Assembly: GCA_040881985.1 (NCBI GenBank)
Contig: JBBECE010000010.1
Span: 62,001 to 126,000, forward strand
Source: JBBECE01 sp040881985
GTDB taxonomy: Bacteria > Pseudomonadota > Alphaproteobacteria > Rhizobiales > Devosiaceae
Direction of reading: 5' to 3'
Length of the DNA stretch: 64,000 bases
This document shows positions 52,780 to 62,069 of this stretch, in pieces; the stretch's first letter is position 1; each line of letters begins with the position of its first letter. The translations under genes were made by a program, and so were the position numbers. Below the pieces are notes generated by a model that saw nothing but the letters and a program-made list of their open reading frames with translations, was not told the origin of the DNA and did not search any database.

Positions 52780-53979
52780 ATGGCAAAGAACCCGGTGCAG
52801 ACGGCCGACAAACCGCTGCAATATCTCGACAAGGCGATGGGTGCGATCCGCGACCTCGGCCTGTGGCCGCAGGTGGTCGAGGAGCAGCCGATCACGGGCC
52901 TGTTGCAGCAGATCACCGACCTCGACGAGACGCGAATCGTCCTGATCGGGCGGACGCTCAACCAGGCCTCGACCTTCAACGAGGTGGTGCGCGAGCAGGT
53001 GGCGGCGATGACGGTGGGCAGCCGCTACGAGACGATCACCAAGGGTTTCGACTCGATCCGCGACGACGCCAAGGGGCTGGTCGACCAGCTCGGGGACGCG
53101 AAGATCGATATGCTGGAGCGGGCCTCGAACATCTGGATGAAGATTTCGCGTGGCGACATTTCGACCCGCTTCAACAAGATCCGCGACACCTATCTCGACG
53201 TCTCCAGGGACACCAAGGAACAGATCGACCGCGAAACCACGATCCTCGAGGCGTATCGCGACTTCCGGGGGGCATTGAAACAATCCGAAGTGATGGCACT
53301 CGAAGTCCTGGCGACGGCGGAGGCCAAGCTGAACCAGCGGCGCATGGCGCTGGAAGCGGCGGCAAAGGATCTGTCGGGGTTTTCGAGCGGCACCCCGGCC
53401 GACCGGGCGCGGTTAGAGATGGCGCGCGACGAGCGGCTGAGGGAAATGCAGAACGAGGAGCGCCGCTACCAGATCGCCAAGGATCTCAGCGACAATCTGA
53501 CGATCTCCTACAACACCTCGGAAGTGATCATGGCGAGGCTGATGCAGACGACCAGCGCCAAGGAACGGGTCTATCAGCAGTCGATCACGTTCTTCTCGAC
53601 CAACGAGACGGTGCTGACGGCGCTTTCGGCCTCGTTCACCGGCATGTTCGGACTGCATGAATCGACCGAAACCCTCAACGCGATGAAGCAAGGTATGTCG
53701 AAGAGCCTGGAGACGCTCTCCGAGATCGGCGACAAGGTGCAGGAAGCGGCGCTGAAGGCCGGTTACGGGCCGACGATCCGGGCGGACGCGGTCAAAAAGC
53801 TCGTCGACAGCGTCGTCAATTTCCAGGAGCGCAGCCAGGCGATCATCGCCGAAATGCGCAAGCTCGCGACCCAGAATTCGGCGGAAATCCGCGAGGCGGT
53901 GGAAGACGGCAAGCGCCGGCTGGCGCGGCTCGCCGCCGAAGGCAATGCGCTCCTTCTGGAGACGCACTCCAAGGTTTAG
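52780..53979 (+). CDS. TelA-like helical protein, first gene of a three-gene cluster
   Basis: 399 residues, almost entirely helical, no membrane segment and no signal. The central part (YETITKGFDSIRDDAK, RGDISTRFNKIRDTYLDV, FRGALKQSEVMALEVLAT) and the C-terminal part (TIRADAVKKLVDSVVNFQER, AIIAEMRKLAT) resemble the toxic-anion-resistance TelA/KlaA group, although I am unsure of direct membership. ATG preceded by GAGGGGACC. Followed 33 bases later by the membrane protein. Function unknown. Confidence 0.6.
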   Translation: MAKNPVQTADKPLQYLDKAMGAIRDLGLWPQVVEEQPITGLLQQITDLDETRIVLIGRTLNQASTFNEVVREQVAAMTVGSRYETITKGFDSIRDDAKGLVDQLGDAKIDMLERASNIWMKISRGDISTRFNKIRDTYLDVSRDTKEQIDRETTILEAYRDFRGALKQSEVMALEVLATAEAKLNQRRMALEAAAKDLSGFSSGTPADRARLEMARDERLREMQNEERRYQIAKDLSDNLTISYNTSEVIMARLMQTTSAKERVYQQSITFFSTNETVLTALSASFTGMFGLHESTETLNAMKQGMSKSLETLSEIGDKVQEAALKAGYGPTIRADAVKKLVDSVVNFQERSQAIIAEMRKLATQNSAEIREAVEDGKRRLARLAAEGNALLLETHSKV

Positions 53980-54012
53980 GGGGAGCAAGAAGGCGACCTC
54001 CAACAGGCTGCA

Positions 54013-54948
54013 ATGAGCGATACGACCCAAGACACACTGCCGCTCGACCACGTGATGCTGGCGATGGACGTGGTGGATACGCTGCGCCATCGGCAGGATC
54101 TGGTCGAGCGCGAACTCGACGAGGAGAAGCGCGCCGCGTCCCTGATCGGCAAGCTGCGCGGCATCTATGCCGAGCAAGGCATCGACGTGCCCGACCATAT
54201 CCTCAAGGAGGGGGTCGACGCGCTGGCCGAAAGCCGGTTCGCCTATTCCCCGCCGCGTCGGGGGTTTGGCGGCCTGCTGGCGACTTTTTACGTCACCCGC
54301 GGCGCCTGGGGCCGGCCGCTGATCGCCATCGCGGTTGCCGCCGCGCTGGTATTTGGCGGCTACCAGTTCGCCTACCGGCCGTTCGTCGCGGCGCAACAGG
54401 CCGAGGCGTTGCGCCAGCTCGCCGAAGTGCTGCCGGCGCAGATGGATGGGCTCTACGACACGATCTACACCGAGACCAAAGAGCAGGAGGCGGTGCGCCG
54501 GGCGACCGCCATCCGCGAGCGCGGCAAGGTGGCCGCCGCCGAGGGGGATTCGGCGGGCGCGGCAAAGGCGGTGGCGGACCTCACCGGGGTGCGCGACCAG
54601 CTCCGCCGCGAATTCAGGCTCAAGATCGTCAATCGCGCCGGCGAGGAAACCGGGGTCTGGACCTTCCCCGACGTCAATACCGAGGCGACCAACTTCTACA
54701 TCGTCGTCGAGGCGGTCTCCCCGGACGACGAGGTGCTGACGGTGCCAATCGAGAACGAGGAGAGCGGGGTGGTCGAGGCGGTCAGCAAGTGGGCGGTCCG
54801 GGTATCGGAACCCGTCTATCAGGCGGTAAGGCAGGACAAGCTCGACGACGGCATCATCCAGCAGAACATTATCGGGGTGAAGCAGTTCGGCTATCTCGAG
54901 GTCGACTATGTGGTGCCGGTGCTCGGCGGGGCGATCACCCAATGGTAG
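54013..54948 (+). CDS. DUF6384-like membrane protein, second gene of the cluster
   Basis: 311 residues: a cytosolic charged helical part (about 1-95, LDHVMLAMDVVDTLRHRQ, VERELDEEKRAASLIGKLR), one membrane segment (about 97-115, PLIAIAVAAALVFGGYQF), then a domain of about 190 residues that would be periplasmic, with DNVNTEATNFYIVVEAV-type beta-rich sequence. I recall this arrangement from DUF6384 family entries but could not verify it. Ten bases before the next gene. Confidence 0.6.
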   Translation: MSDTTQDTLPLDHVMLAMDVVDTLRHRQDLVERELDEEKRAASLIGKLRGIYAEQGIDVPDHILKEGVDALAESRFAYSPPRRGFGGLLATFYVTRGAWGRPLIAIAVAAALVFGGYQFAYRPFVAAQQAEALRQLAEVLPAQMDGLYDTIYTETKEQEAVRRATAIRERGKVAAAEGDSAGAAKAVADLTGVRDQLRREFRLKIVNRAGEETGVWTFPDVNTEATNFYIVVEAVSPDDEVLTVPIENEESGVVEAVSKWAVRVSEPVYQAVRQDKLDDGIIQQNIIGVKQFGYLEVDYVVPVLGGAITQW

Positions 54949-54958
54949 CGAGACGCGC

Positions 54959-56458
54959 ATGCTGACCGGGCCGGAAGCGCTCAAATCGCTGAACGAGGCG
55001 CTGGACGAGGTGCGCGAGGAAGAACGCGGCATCGCCGGACGACTGTCGCAGGCCTCGGAGAAGGTGGCACGGCTGCGCGAGGCGGAGGCTGGGCATTTTC
55101 GCGGGCTCGCCGAGGAGCGTCTAGGCGCCGAGCAGCGAGCGGGGCTGACGAACCGGCTGTCGGCGGCCGAAAAGCGCGCCCGCGAGATGATCGACCAGCA
55201 TATCGCCGACACTGCCGAGACGCAGCAGAAGCTTGCCGGGCTCGACGCCGAGCTCGCAGCGCTCGGCAAGCGCCGGCACGCGGAGAACGACAAGCTCGCG
55301 GCGGCGCAATCGGCGCTCGATGCGCTGGCTTCGACGGTGACCGCGGCGCTGGCGAAGGACCGAAAGTTCGCCGCCAGGCGCGGCGAGACCGGGCGGCTGT
55401 TCGAGGTGGCCGAGCGGGCGATGCAAAAGACCGCGCAAGCCGAGGCCGACCGCGAGGAAAAGGGCCGGCCCTACCGGTCGGATCTGTTGTTCATGTATTT
55501 GTGGGAGCGCGGTTACGGCACCAAGAACTACCGCGCCAACAACCTCATCCGGGCGCTCGACGGCTGGGTGGCGCGGCTTGTCGACTATTACAATGCGCGG
55601 CCGAATTTCGCGATGCTCAACGAAATCCCGATGCGGCTGCGCGAGCATGCCGAACGGCTGAAGGCGGCGGCGGAGGCGGCGAGCGACGGGCTCGAGGCCG
55701 CCGAGATCGCGGCGGTCGACAAGGCCGGCGGCAAGTCAAGCCGGCTCGCCATCGAGGCGGCGCAGGCGGCAATCGCTAAAATCGACGCCGAGGTCGTCGA
55801 AATCGAGGACGATCGCGACGAGCTGGCGCGGGCGCAGCGGCACCTTGCCGAAGGCAGCGATCCGGCGTTCCGGGACGCGGTGCAACTGCTCGCCGAGAGC
55901 CTGATTCGCGAGGATATCACCGCGCTCTTCACCGAAGCGCGGGCGACCCCGTCGGGGCGCGACGATTCGATCGTCGCCCAGATCGACCAGGTCCGCCGGC
56001 AGATCGCCGAGGACGAGACCGAGGTGCGCGAGGACAAGGAGCGGTTGAAGGTTCTGGCGGCGCGGCGGCGCGATCTCGAGGACATCGAGTGGGAATTCAA
56101 GAAGGAGCGGTTCGACGACCCGCGCTCGACCTTCGGACAGGACGAATTGGTCGGCGACACCCTGGGCGAGTTTTTGCGGGGGGCGATTACCGCGGCGACC
56201 TATTGGGGCCTCTGGCGCGCCTCGCAGTCGTGGCGCGACAGCACACGGCAGGCTGGTGGGCGGATCGGACTGCCGCGCGACCCGTTCCGCGGCACGCTCT
56301 GGCCGCCGGGCGGGGCACCCACTGCGCCGGCGGGCGTCTCCTGGGGCCGGCTGGGGGGCGCGATCGGCGGGGCGATCGCGGCATCGCTGTCGCGGCCGCG
56401 CTCGGGCTCGATGGGTTCCCGCCGGCATGGCGGGTTCAAGACCGGGGGTAAGTTCTAG
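54959..56458 (+). CDS. long coiled-coil protein with glycine-rich tail, third gene of the cluster
   Basis: 499 residues. Long helices rich in Glu/Arg/Ala (about 5-135 and 230-385, e.g. LRERAERLKAAAEAAS-like heptads) enclose a more conserved block (RSDLLFMYLWERGYGTKNYR, about 178-197). The C-terminal 110 residues contain a weak hydrophobic patch (GRLGGAIGGAIAASL) and a Gly/Ser/Arg-rich end (SMGSRRHGGFKTGGKF). No known domain recognised. The stop shares four bases with the convergent lipoprotein gene. Confidence 0.65.
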   Translation: MLTGPEALKSLNEALDEVREEERGIAGRLSQASEKVARLREAEAGHFRGLAEERLGAEQRAGLTNRLSAAEKRAREMIDQHIADTAETQQKLAGLDAELAALGKRRHAENDKLAAAQSALDALASTVTAALAKDRKFAARRGETGRLFEVAERAMQKTAQAEADREEKGRPYRSDLLFMYLWERGYGTKNYRANNLIRALDGWVARLVDYYNARPNFAMLNEIPMRLREHAERLKAAAEAASDGLEAAEIAAVDKAGGKSSRLAIEAAQAAIAKIDAEVVEIEDDRDELARAQRHLAEGSDPAFRDAVQLLAESLIREDITALFTEARATPSGRDDSIVAQIDQVRRQIAEDETEVREDKERLKVLAARRRDLEDIEWEFKKERFDDPRSTFGQDELVGDTLGEFLRGAITAATYWGLWRASQSWRDSTRQAGGRIGLPRDPFRGTLWPPGGAPTAPAGVSWGRLGGAIGGAIAASLSRPRSGSMGSRRHGGFKTGGKF

Positions 56459-57045
56459 CCGTCCTCGCCACAGGCCGGCAATTCGGTATCTCCCGAGCGG
56501 GCGAGAAGGTCGGCGAGCTTTGCATTGCTGACGAGCGGCGCGAGCCCGTCGCCGCCGGGCAGCGCCACCAGCACCGAAAATGTCGTGGTTTGCGGATCGA
56601 GGCCGGTTAGCGCGCAAAGCTGCGGGTCGATGTCGATGCCGAGGGCGCCGCCGGCGGCGGCAAATCCGCCGGGAAGGCCCCTGCCCCATTGCTGCGCCTC
56701 GCGCAGCTTTTCCTTGTCGGCGTCGGAGAAGCCGAAAACGTAATAGGCGCGGTCGCGGCCCGGCGGCGGCAGGGTGCCGACCACGGATTCGCCGTCGGCA
56801 GGGGTAAGCGCGGCCTCGATCAGCCGCTCGCCATGCGCGGGGGTGGTGGCCAGAATAGTGACGATGGCGCCGAAAGGGACCGGGGCGACGCTCGACGGCA
56901 GGTCGAGGGCGAGCAGCAGGGCGGCCATGTCGTCGTTGAAGAAGTCGAGGGCGCGCAGCGCATTGGCGGTCGGCAGGCTGAGCGAGGCGCAAGCAGCGAG
57001 CCCAGCGCCCAAGGTCGCGGCAGCGACCACCTGTAATCCCCGCAT
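56455..57045 (-). CDS. hypothetical lipoprotein
   Basis: 196 residues from ATG 57045 (preceded by GAGGGGG): lipoprotein signal MRGLQVVAAATLGAGLAAC with lipobox LAAC. The mature part (LRALDFFNDDMAALLLALD, AHGERLIEAALTP, YYVFGFSDADKEKLREAQ) has no family I recognise. One Cys pair near the C-terminus (LCALTG, PACGEDG). It faces the three-gene cluster and overlaps its last gene by four bases, but is on the other strand. Confidence 0.75.
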   Translation of the reverse strand: MRGLQVVAAATLGAGLAACASLSLPTANALRALDFFNDDMAALLLALDLPSSVAPVPFGAIVTILATTPAHGERLIEAALTPADGESVVGTLPPPGRDRAYYVFGFSDADKEKLREAQQWGRGLPGGFAAAGGALGIDIDPQLCALTGLDPQTTTFSVLVALPGGDGLAPLVSNAKLADLLARSGDTELPACGEDG

Positions 57046-57120
57046 TTGAGCCCCCTCGCCTGCCAAGGCAGGCGAGACCGAGCATAGATGATTCGGACGC
57101 CCCGGGTGGCGGCGCGGGTC

Positions 57121-58935
57121 TCAGCCGAAGATCGACGCCCCGCGGTCGGCGGGGCCGACGAGCCCGCGCATGCCGGCGAAGAGCTCGCGACCGAAGCCTT
57201 CCTGCTCCCGCGAAAGGTCGGCGGTGGCGGGAGCGCGGGCGGCGAATTCGGCTTCCTCGACCAGGATATCGAGGGTGCCGGCGTCGCAGTCGAGGCGGAT
57301 CAGGTCGCCGTCGCGGATTTTGGCCAGGGGGCCGCCATCGACCGCTTCGGGGGTGACATGAATGGCGGCGGGGACTTTGCCCGAGGCGCCGGACATGCGC
57401 CCGTCGGTGACCAGCGCGATTTTCAAGCCGCGGTCGAGAAGCACCCCGAGCGGGGGGGTGAGCTTGTGCAATTCCGGCATGCCGATCGACCTCGGCCCGG
57501 CGAATCGGACGACCGCCACCATGTCGGCGTCGAGCTTGCCGTTGCGGAAGGCGCTTTGCAGATCGGATTGCGAGGCGAAAACCCGGGCGGGCGCCTCGAT
57601 AAGGCGATGCTCGGGTTTGACCGCCGAGACCTTGATGACGGAAGTGCCGAGATTGCCTTTCAGTACTTTCAGCCCGCCGGTCGCGGCGAAAGGTTTGTCG
57701 ACCGAGGTCAGCACTTTCGGATCGGCGGAATGGGCGGGAGCCGGTTCAAAGACCAGTGCGCCGTTCGCGAGGCGCGGCCCGGCGGCGTGGGCGGCAAGGC
57801 CCTTGCCGAGAATGGTGGTCACGTCTTCATGCAAGAGCCCGGCGCCGAGAAGTTCACGGATCAGGAACGGCACGCCGCCCGCGGCGTGGAATTGGTTCAC
57901 ATCGGCCTGGCCGTTGGGATAGATTCGGGCGAGCAGCGGCACGGTGTCGGAGAGGTCGGACATGTCCTGCCAGGTGATTCTCAAGCCGGCGATCGCGGCG
58001 ATGGCGATCAAATGCATCGTGTGATTGGTCGAGCCGGCGGTCGCCAGAAGCCCGATCATGCCGTTGACAATGGATTTTTCGTCGATGATGTGGCCGGCGG
58101 GGGTGTAGTCATTGCCGAGCGCAGTGATGGCCAGCGCACGGTGGACGGCGGCGCGGGTCAGGGCGTCGCGTAGGGGTGTGCCGGGATTGACGAAGCTCGC
58201 GCCGGGCAGGTGCAACCCCATGATTTCCATCAGCATCTGGTTGGAATTGGCGGTGCCGTAAAAGGTGCAGGTGCCGGGCGAGTGGTAGGATTTGGCTTCG
58301 GTCTCGAGGAGCACGTCGCGGCTGATCTTGCCTTCGGCGAAAATTTGCCGGATGCGGGATTTCTCGTCGTTCGGCATGCCGGTCGGCATCGGCCCGGCGG
58401 GGATGAAGACCGCCGGCAGGTGGCCGAAGGACAGCGCGGCAATCAACAGGCCCGGCACGATCTTGTCGCAAATGCCGAGATAAACGGCGGCGTCGAACAT
58501 GTTGTGAGAGAGCCCGATTGCCGCCGACAGCGCAATGACGTCGCGAGAAAAAAGCGACAGGTCCATGCCGGGCTGACCCTGGGTGACCCCGTCGCACATG
58601 GCGGGGACGCCGGCGGCGACCTGGGCGGTCGCGCCGATCTCGCGGGCGGCGGCGCGGATCGCTTCGGGATAGGTCTCATAAGGCTGATGGGCCGAGAGCA
58701 TGTCGTTGTAGGAGGTGAGAATGCCTAGATTGAGCGTCTGGTTGGCGGCAAGCGCTTGTTTGTCCCCGGCCGGGCAGGCGGCGAAGCCATGGGCGAGATT
58801 GCCGCAACTCAAAGTGCCGCGCCGGACGCCCTTCTCGCGCGCAATGCCGATGCGCCTGAGATAGGCCGAACGCGACGCCGCGCTGCGCTCTGCGATGCGG
58901 TCGGTCACGTCCCTGATCGTCGGGTTCAAGCCCAT
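57121..58935 (-). CDS. edd: phosphogluconate dehydratase
   Basis: Entner-Doudoroff enzyme: 6-phosphogluconate to 2-keto-3-deoxy-6-phosphogluconate. 604 residues from ATG 58935. The IlvD/Edd fold's Fe-S cysteines are visible in VPAMCDGVTQGQPGM and LGICDKIVPG, with a third in PGTCTFYGTANSNQM; TDGRMSGASGKVPAAIHV is near the C-terminus. Last gene of kinase-zwf-pgl-edd, 20 bases after pgl. The aldolase eda is not in the window. Confidence 0.97.
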   Translation of the reverse strand: MGLNPTIRDVTDRIAERSAASRSAYLRRIGIAREKGVRRGTLSCGNLAHGFAACPAGDKQALAANQTLNLGILTSYNDMLSAHQPYETYPEAIRAAAREIGATAQVAAGVPAMCDGVTQGQPGMDLSLFSRDVIALSAAIGLSHNMFDAAVYLGICDKIVPGLLIAALSFGHLPAVFIPAGPMPTGMPNDEKSRIRQIFAEGKISRDVLLETEAKSYHSPGTCTFYGTANSNQMLMEIMGLHLPGASFVNPGTPLRDALTRAAVHRALAITALGNDYTPAGHIIDEKSIVNGMIGLLATAGSTNHTMHLIAIAAIAGLRITWQDMSDLSDTVPLLARIYPNGQADVNQFHAAGGVPFLIRELLGAGLLHEDVTTILGKGLAAHAAGPRLANGALVFEPAPAHSADPKVLTSVDKPFAATGGLKVLKGNLGTSVIKVSAVKPEHRLIEAPARVFASQSDLQSAFRNGKLDADMVAVVRFAGPRSIGMPELHKLTPPLGVLLDRGLKIALVTDGRMSGASGKVPAAIHVTPEAVDGGPLAKIRDGDLIRLDCDAGTLDILVEEAEFAARAPATADLSREQEGFGRELFAGMRGLVGPADRGASIFG

Positions 58936-58955
58936 GTCGGTCTCCGTGGGGCGCC

Positions 58956-59675
58956 TTATGGGCACCAGTAGATGGTGAGCGGCGTTATCCGCTGGCGCAG
59001 GACGGCGCGGACCGGCATGTCCTCGACCGGCCCGGGCGCCAGCGCCCGCGCAAGTGTAGCGGCTTTCGCGGCGCCTTCGATATGCAGTGCCAGAAGACCG
59101 GCATTGAGCAATTCGCTGAGGGCGAAAGTGATGCGCGGCTCCCCTGCCCCCGGTACCTCGATGGCGACGAGCGGGGGCGCGTCCGGCGCGAGCGCGGTGG
59201 CGAGATTGTCGGCATTCGGAAAGAACGAAGCGGTGTGGCCGTCATTGCCCATGCCGAGGATCACCGCATCGAAGGGCCGGGCGAGCGTCCGCGCTGCGAG
59301 GGCCGAGAGCTCGGCGGCGCCTTGCCTGACGGATTTGCCCTGAACATAGAGCCGAAGGAAGCGGGCGGCGCCGGCCGAGCCGACAAGGAGATGCTCGACG
59401 ACGAGCCTGGCGTTGGAGCGCTCCGAGTCAGGGGGCACCCAGCGTTCGTCGACGAGCGAGACAGCGACCTTGCTCCAATCGAGTTTTTTCGCCGCGAGCG
59501 CGCGGAAAAAGCGTTTCGGCGTCGAACCCCCCGAGACGAGGAGGCTGGCCTGCCCGCGCGCGGCAATGCCACCACGCAGCGCCGCCGCGACCTGGTCGGC
59601 AAGCGAGGCCGCCAACTCATCGGGGCTCGCAAAGTCGCGCCGGGCAGCTTTTTCAGAGGCCCTTACGGTCGTCAT
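58956..59675 (-). CDS. pgl: 6-phosphogluconolactonase
   Basis: Hydrolyses 6-phosphogluconolactone. 239 residues with LLVSGGSTPKRFFRAL, VSLVDERWVPPDSERSN and GMGNDGHTASFFPNAD, the standard Pgl motifs. Its first 23 bases overlap the end of zwf, so translation is coupled. Confidence 0.96.
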   Translation of the reverse strand: MTTVRASEKAARRDFASPDELAASLADQVAAALRGGIAARGQASLLVSGGSTPKRFFRALAAKKLDWSKVAVSLVDERWVPPDSERSNARLVVEHLLVGSAGAARFLRLYVQGKSVRQGAAELSALAARTLARPFDAVILGMGNDGHTASFFPNADNLATALAPDAPPLVAIEVPGAGEPRITFALSELLNAGLLALHIEGAAKAATLARALAPGPVEDMPVRAVLRQRITPLTIYWCP

Positions 59676-61146
59676 GGGCCTCGTGCCAGGTGCGGCCGTC
59701 CCGCTCGATCAGCGCAATGGCGCCGGTTGGGCCCCAGGTGCCGACCGAATAGGACTGCACCGGTTCGCCCGAATCGCTCCAGGCCTCGCGAATCGGGTCG
59801 ATCCAGGCCCAGGCGGCCTCGAGTTCGTCGCGGCGCATGAACAGTGTCTGGTTGCCGCGGATGATGTCGAGCAACAACCGCTCATAGGCCTCGGGGGTCC
59901 GAGTGTTGAAGGCTTCGGCGAAGCTGAGGTTGAGTGCGACTTGCCGCAGCCGCATGCCGCCGGGGCCGGGATCCTTGATCATCAGCCAAAGTCTCACCCC
60001 CTCGTCGGGCTGCAGGCGGAGCACCAATTGGTTGGGGCGCGGGCGGCCCTCGGCGTGATCGAAGATCGAATGCGGAATGGCGCGGAACTGGATGACGATT
60101 TCGGAGACTTGGCGCAACATGCGCTTGCCGGTCCGGAGGTAAAAGGGCACGCCGGTCCAGCGCCAATTCTCGACCTCGGCCTTGATGGCAACGAAGGTCT
60201 CGGTCGTCGACGGCATGCCGCTTTCCAGCTCTTCGAGGTAGCCGGGAACCCGGGAAGCGCCGGAAGTCCCCCCGGTATACTGGCCGCGCACCGTGGCGCG
60301 GGCGACGTCGCCGCCGCGGATCGGCTTCAGCGAGCGCAGGACTTTGAGCTTTTCGTCGCGCAATGCGTTGGCGTCGTCGGAGGCGGGCGGCTCCATGGCG
60401 ACAAGACAGAGGAGCTGCAGCAAATGGTTCTGCACCATGTCGCGGAGCGCGCCCGACTGGTCGTAATACATCCTTCCCTCGGTGCCGATCGCCTCGGCGA
60501 CGGTGATCTGGATATGGTCGACATGGGCGGAATTCCAGATCGGCTCGAACAGCGCGTTGGCGAAGCGCAGCGCCAGCAGATTCTGCACGGTCTCTTTGCC
60601 GAGATAATGGTCGATCCGGTAGACTTGGTCTTCGGTGAAGACCCTGGCGACGGCGTCGTTGATCTCCCTCGAGGAATTGAGGTCGTGGCCGAGCGGCTTT
60701 TCGAGCACCACCCGGGCGTCGGGGCGGGCATATTTCTTTTTGCCGAGATATTCGCAAATCGGCGCGAAAATCGAGGGCGCGACCGCCAAATAGAAAGCCC
60801 GGATGATTTCCTTGTCGGGACGCAGCGCCGAGGCGAGGTCGGCCCAGTGGTCCTTGTCGGTGACATCATTGGGTATGTAGGAGAAACACTTGACGAATCG
60901 GTCGAGGACCTTGTCGTCGTGGGAGGCCTTGGGCGCGAACTCCAGTACCGAATCGCGCGCCACCTTCCGCATCTTGGCGTCGTCCCACTTGGTACGCGAC
61001 ACCCCGATGATCCGGGAGCGTTCGTCGAACTGGCCGTCGAGGAACCGGTGATAGAGCGCCGGAATCAGCTTGCGGCGGGTCAAATCGCCGGTGGCGCCGA
61101 AGACGACATAGTCGAAGGGAGGGACAGGAATGATGCGGCTGGACAA
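59653..61146 (-). CDS. zwf: glucose-6-phosphate 1-dehydrogenase
   Basis: First oxidative step from glucose 6-phosphate. 497 residues: nucleotide motif FGATGDLTRRKL (GxxGDLx form), active-site RIDHYLGKE, and EKPLGHDL. The only fitting start is a TTG (MSSRIIPVPPFDYV) that has AGGAG seven bases upstream, good support for TTG initiation. Twenty bases after the kinase. Confidence 0.97.
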   Translation of the reverse strand: MSSRIIPVPPFDYVVFGATGDLTRRKLIPALYHRFLDGQFDERSRIIGVSRTKWDDAKMRKVARDSVLEFAPKASHDDKVLDRFVKCFSYIPNDVTDKDHWADLASALRPDKEIIRAFYLAVAPSIFAPICEYLGKKKYARPDARVVLEKPLGHDLNSSREINDAVARVFTEDQVYRIDHYLGKETVQNLLALRFANALFEPIWNSAHVDHIQITVAEAIGTEGRMYYDQSGALRDMVQNHLLQLLCLVAMEPPASDDANALRDEKLKVLRSLKPIRGGDVARATVRGQYTGGTSGASRVPGYLEELESGMPSTTETFVAIKAEVENWRWTGVPFYLRTGKRMLRQVSEIVIQFRAIPHSIFDHAEGRPRPNQLVLRLQPDEGVRLWLMIKDPGPGGMRLRQVALNLSFAEAFNTRTPEAYERLLLDIIRGNQTLFMRRDELEAAWAWIDPIREAWSDSGEPVQSYSVGTWGPTGAIALIERDGRTWHEAHDDRKGL

Positions 61147-61166
61147 GAGAAATCTCCTGGGAGCAA

Positions 61167-62069
61167 TCAGGCGTCGGCGAAGAGCTGGCGGGCGAGGATG
61201 AGTGCGCCGTCGAGCGGGGCGGATTTCGGCTCCGCGATGATTTCGCCGTAGCGCTCGACGAGCCGCGGGTAGAGGCGCCCGCCGAGCCCGCCGACGACGG
61301 CGATGACTTTTGCGCCCCGGGTGCGGAACCAGTCGACATACTGGTCGATGGCGGCGAGCTCGAACTCGAGGAGTTCGAGGGCGACCGGGTCGGCGCGGTC
61401 GAGATAATCGAGGACCATCGGGGCGTACTCGCCAAAGTCGGCCGGGCGGGCGGGTGCGTCGGGACCGTTGGCGGAAAACGACCAGCCCATCAATTCGTTG
61501 GGCTCGCTCTTGAAGCGCGCCATCGCGGCGCGGGTGAGCGGGGTCGCGGGGCGCAGCCCCTCGTGGGCAAGCAGCGAAATGCGCAGGAGTTCGCGCCCGA
61601 GGATCGCGCCCGACATGGTGTCCCCGACATGGAAGCCCCAGCCGCCGATCTGATGGCGCTTGCCGCCGATCACGGCGAGGCCGGCCGAGCCGGTGCCGAC
61701 GATCAGCGCCGCGCCGTCCTCGCCCAGCAGCGCGCCGGAGCGGGCGATATCGATGTCGTCGTAAACCTTGACCCGGGCAAAAGGATAGGCGCGCGTCTCG
61801 AAAGCGGCTCGGGCGGATTCGAGCCGGGCGCCAGCCATGCCGAAGCAGGCATAGGTGCGGGCGGCGGTTTCGGGCAGCAACCCCGCGGCGCGGAAGACCA
61901 TGCCGGTCAATTCGATCACCGCCGAATAAGCTGAATCCCCGTCATCGACCTGAAGGTTGGACTTGCGCTCGATTTTCGCCTCGCCGAGCGTGGCGAGTGC
62001 CGAATCGGCGAGGCGCATCCGGCAATGAGTGCCGCCGCCGTCAACGCCGAGGTAGAGCTTCGCGTCCAA
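61167..62069 (-). CDS. BadF/BadG/BcrA/BcrD-type ATPase, probable sugar kinase
   Basis: 300 residues from TTG 62069 (MDAKLYLGVDGGGTHCRMRL). The actin-like ATPase fold is seen in LGVDGGGTHC (phosphate 1), ALIVGTGSAGLAV (phosphate 2) and VVGGLGGRLYP (adenosine). It is the family of N-acetylglucosamine/glucosamine kinases. As head of zwf-pgl-edd it may supply a phosphorylated sugar to the Entner-Doudoroff route, perhaps glucosamine or glucose; the substrate is inferred only from context. Confidence 0.85.
   Translation of the reverse strand: MDAKLYLGVDGGGTHCRMRLADSALATLGEAKIERKSNLQVDDGDSAYSAVIELTGMVFRAAGLLPETAARTYACFGMAGARLESARAAFETRAYPFARVKVYDDIDIARSGALLGEDGAALIVGTGSAGLAVIGGKRHQIGGWGFHVGDTMSGAILGRELLRISLLAHEGLRPATPLTRAAMARFKSEPNELMGWSFSANGPDAPARPADFGEYAPMVLDYLDRADPVALELLEFELAAIDQYVDWFRTRGAKVIAVVGGLGGRLYPRLVERYGEIIAEPKSAPLDGALILARQLFADA

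Noticed and set aside
53413..55293. 626-codon minus-strand frame opposite the TelA-like cluster
   Set aside because: Low-complexity, Arg/His-rich composition typical of antisense frames; the plus genes have consistent spacing, starts and ribosome-binding sites.
59413..61251. 612-codon plus-strand frame opposite pgl and zwf
   Set aside because: Antisense of two well-conserved genes.
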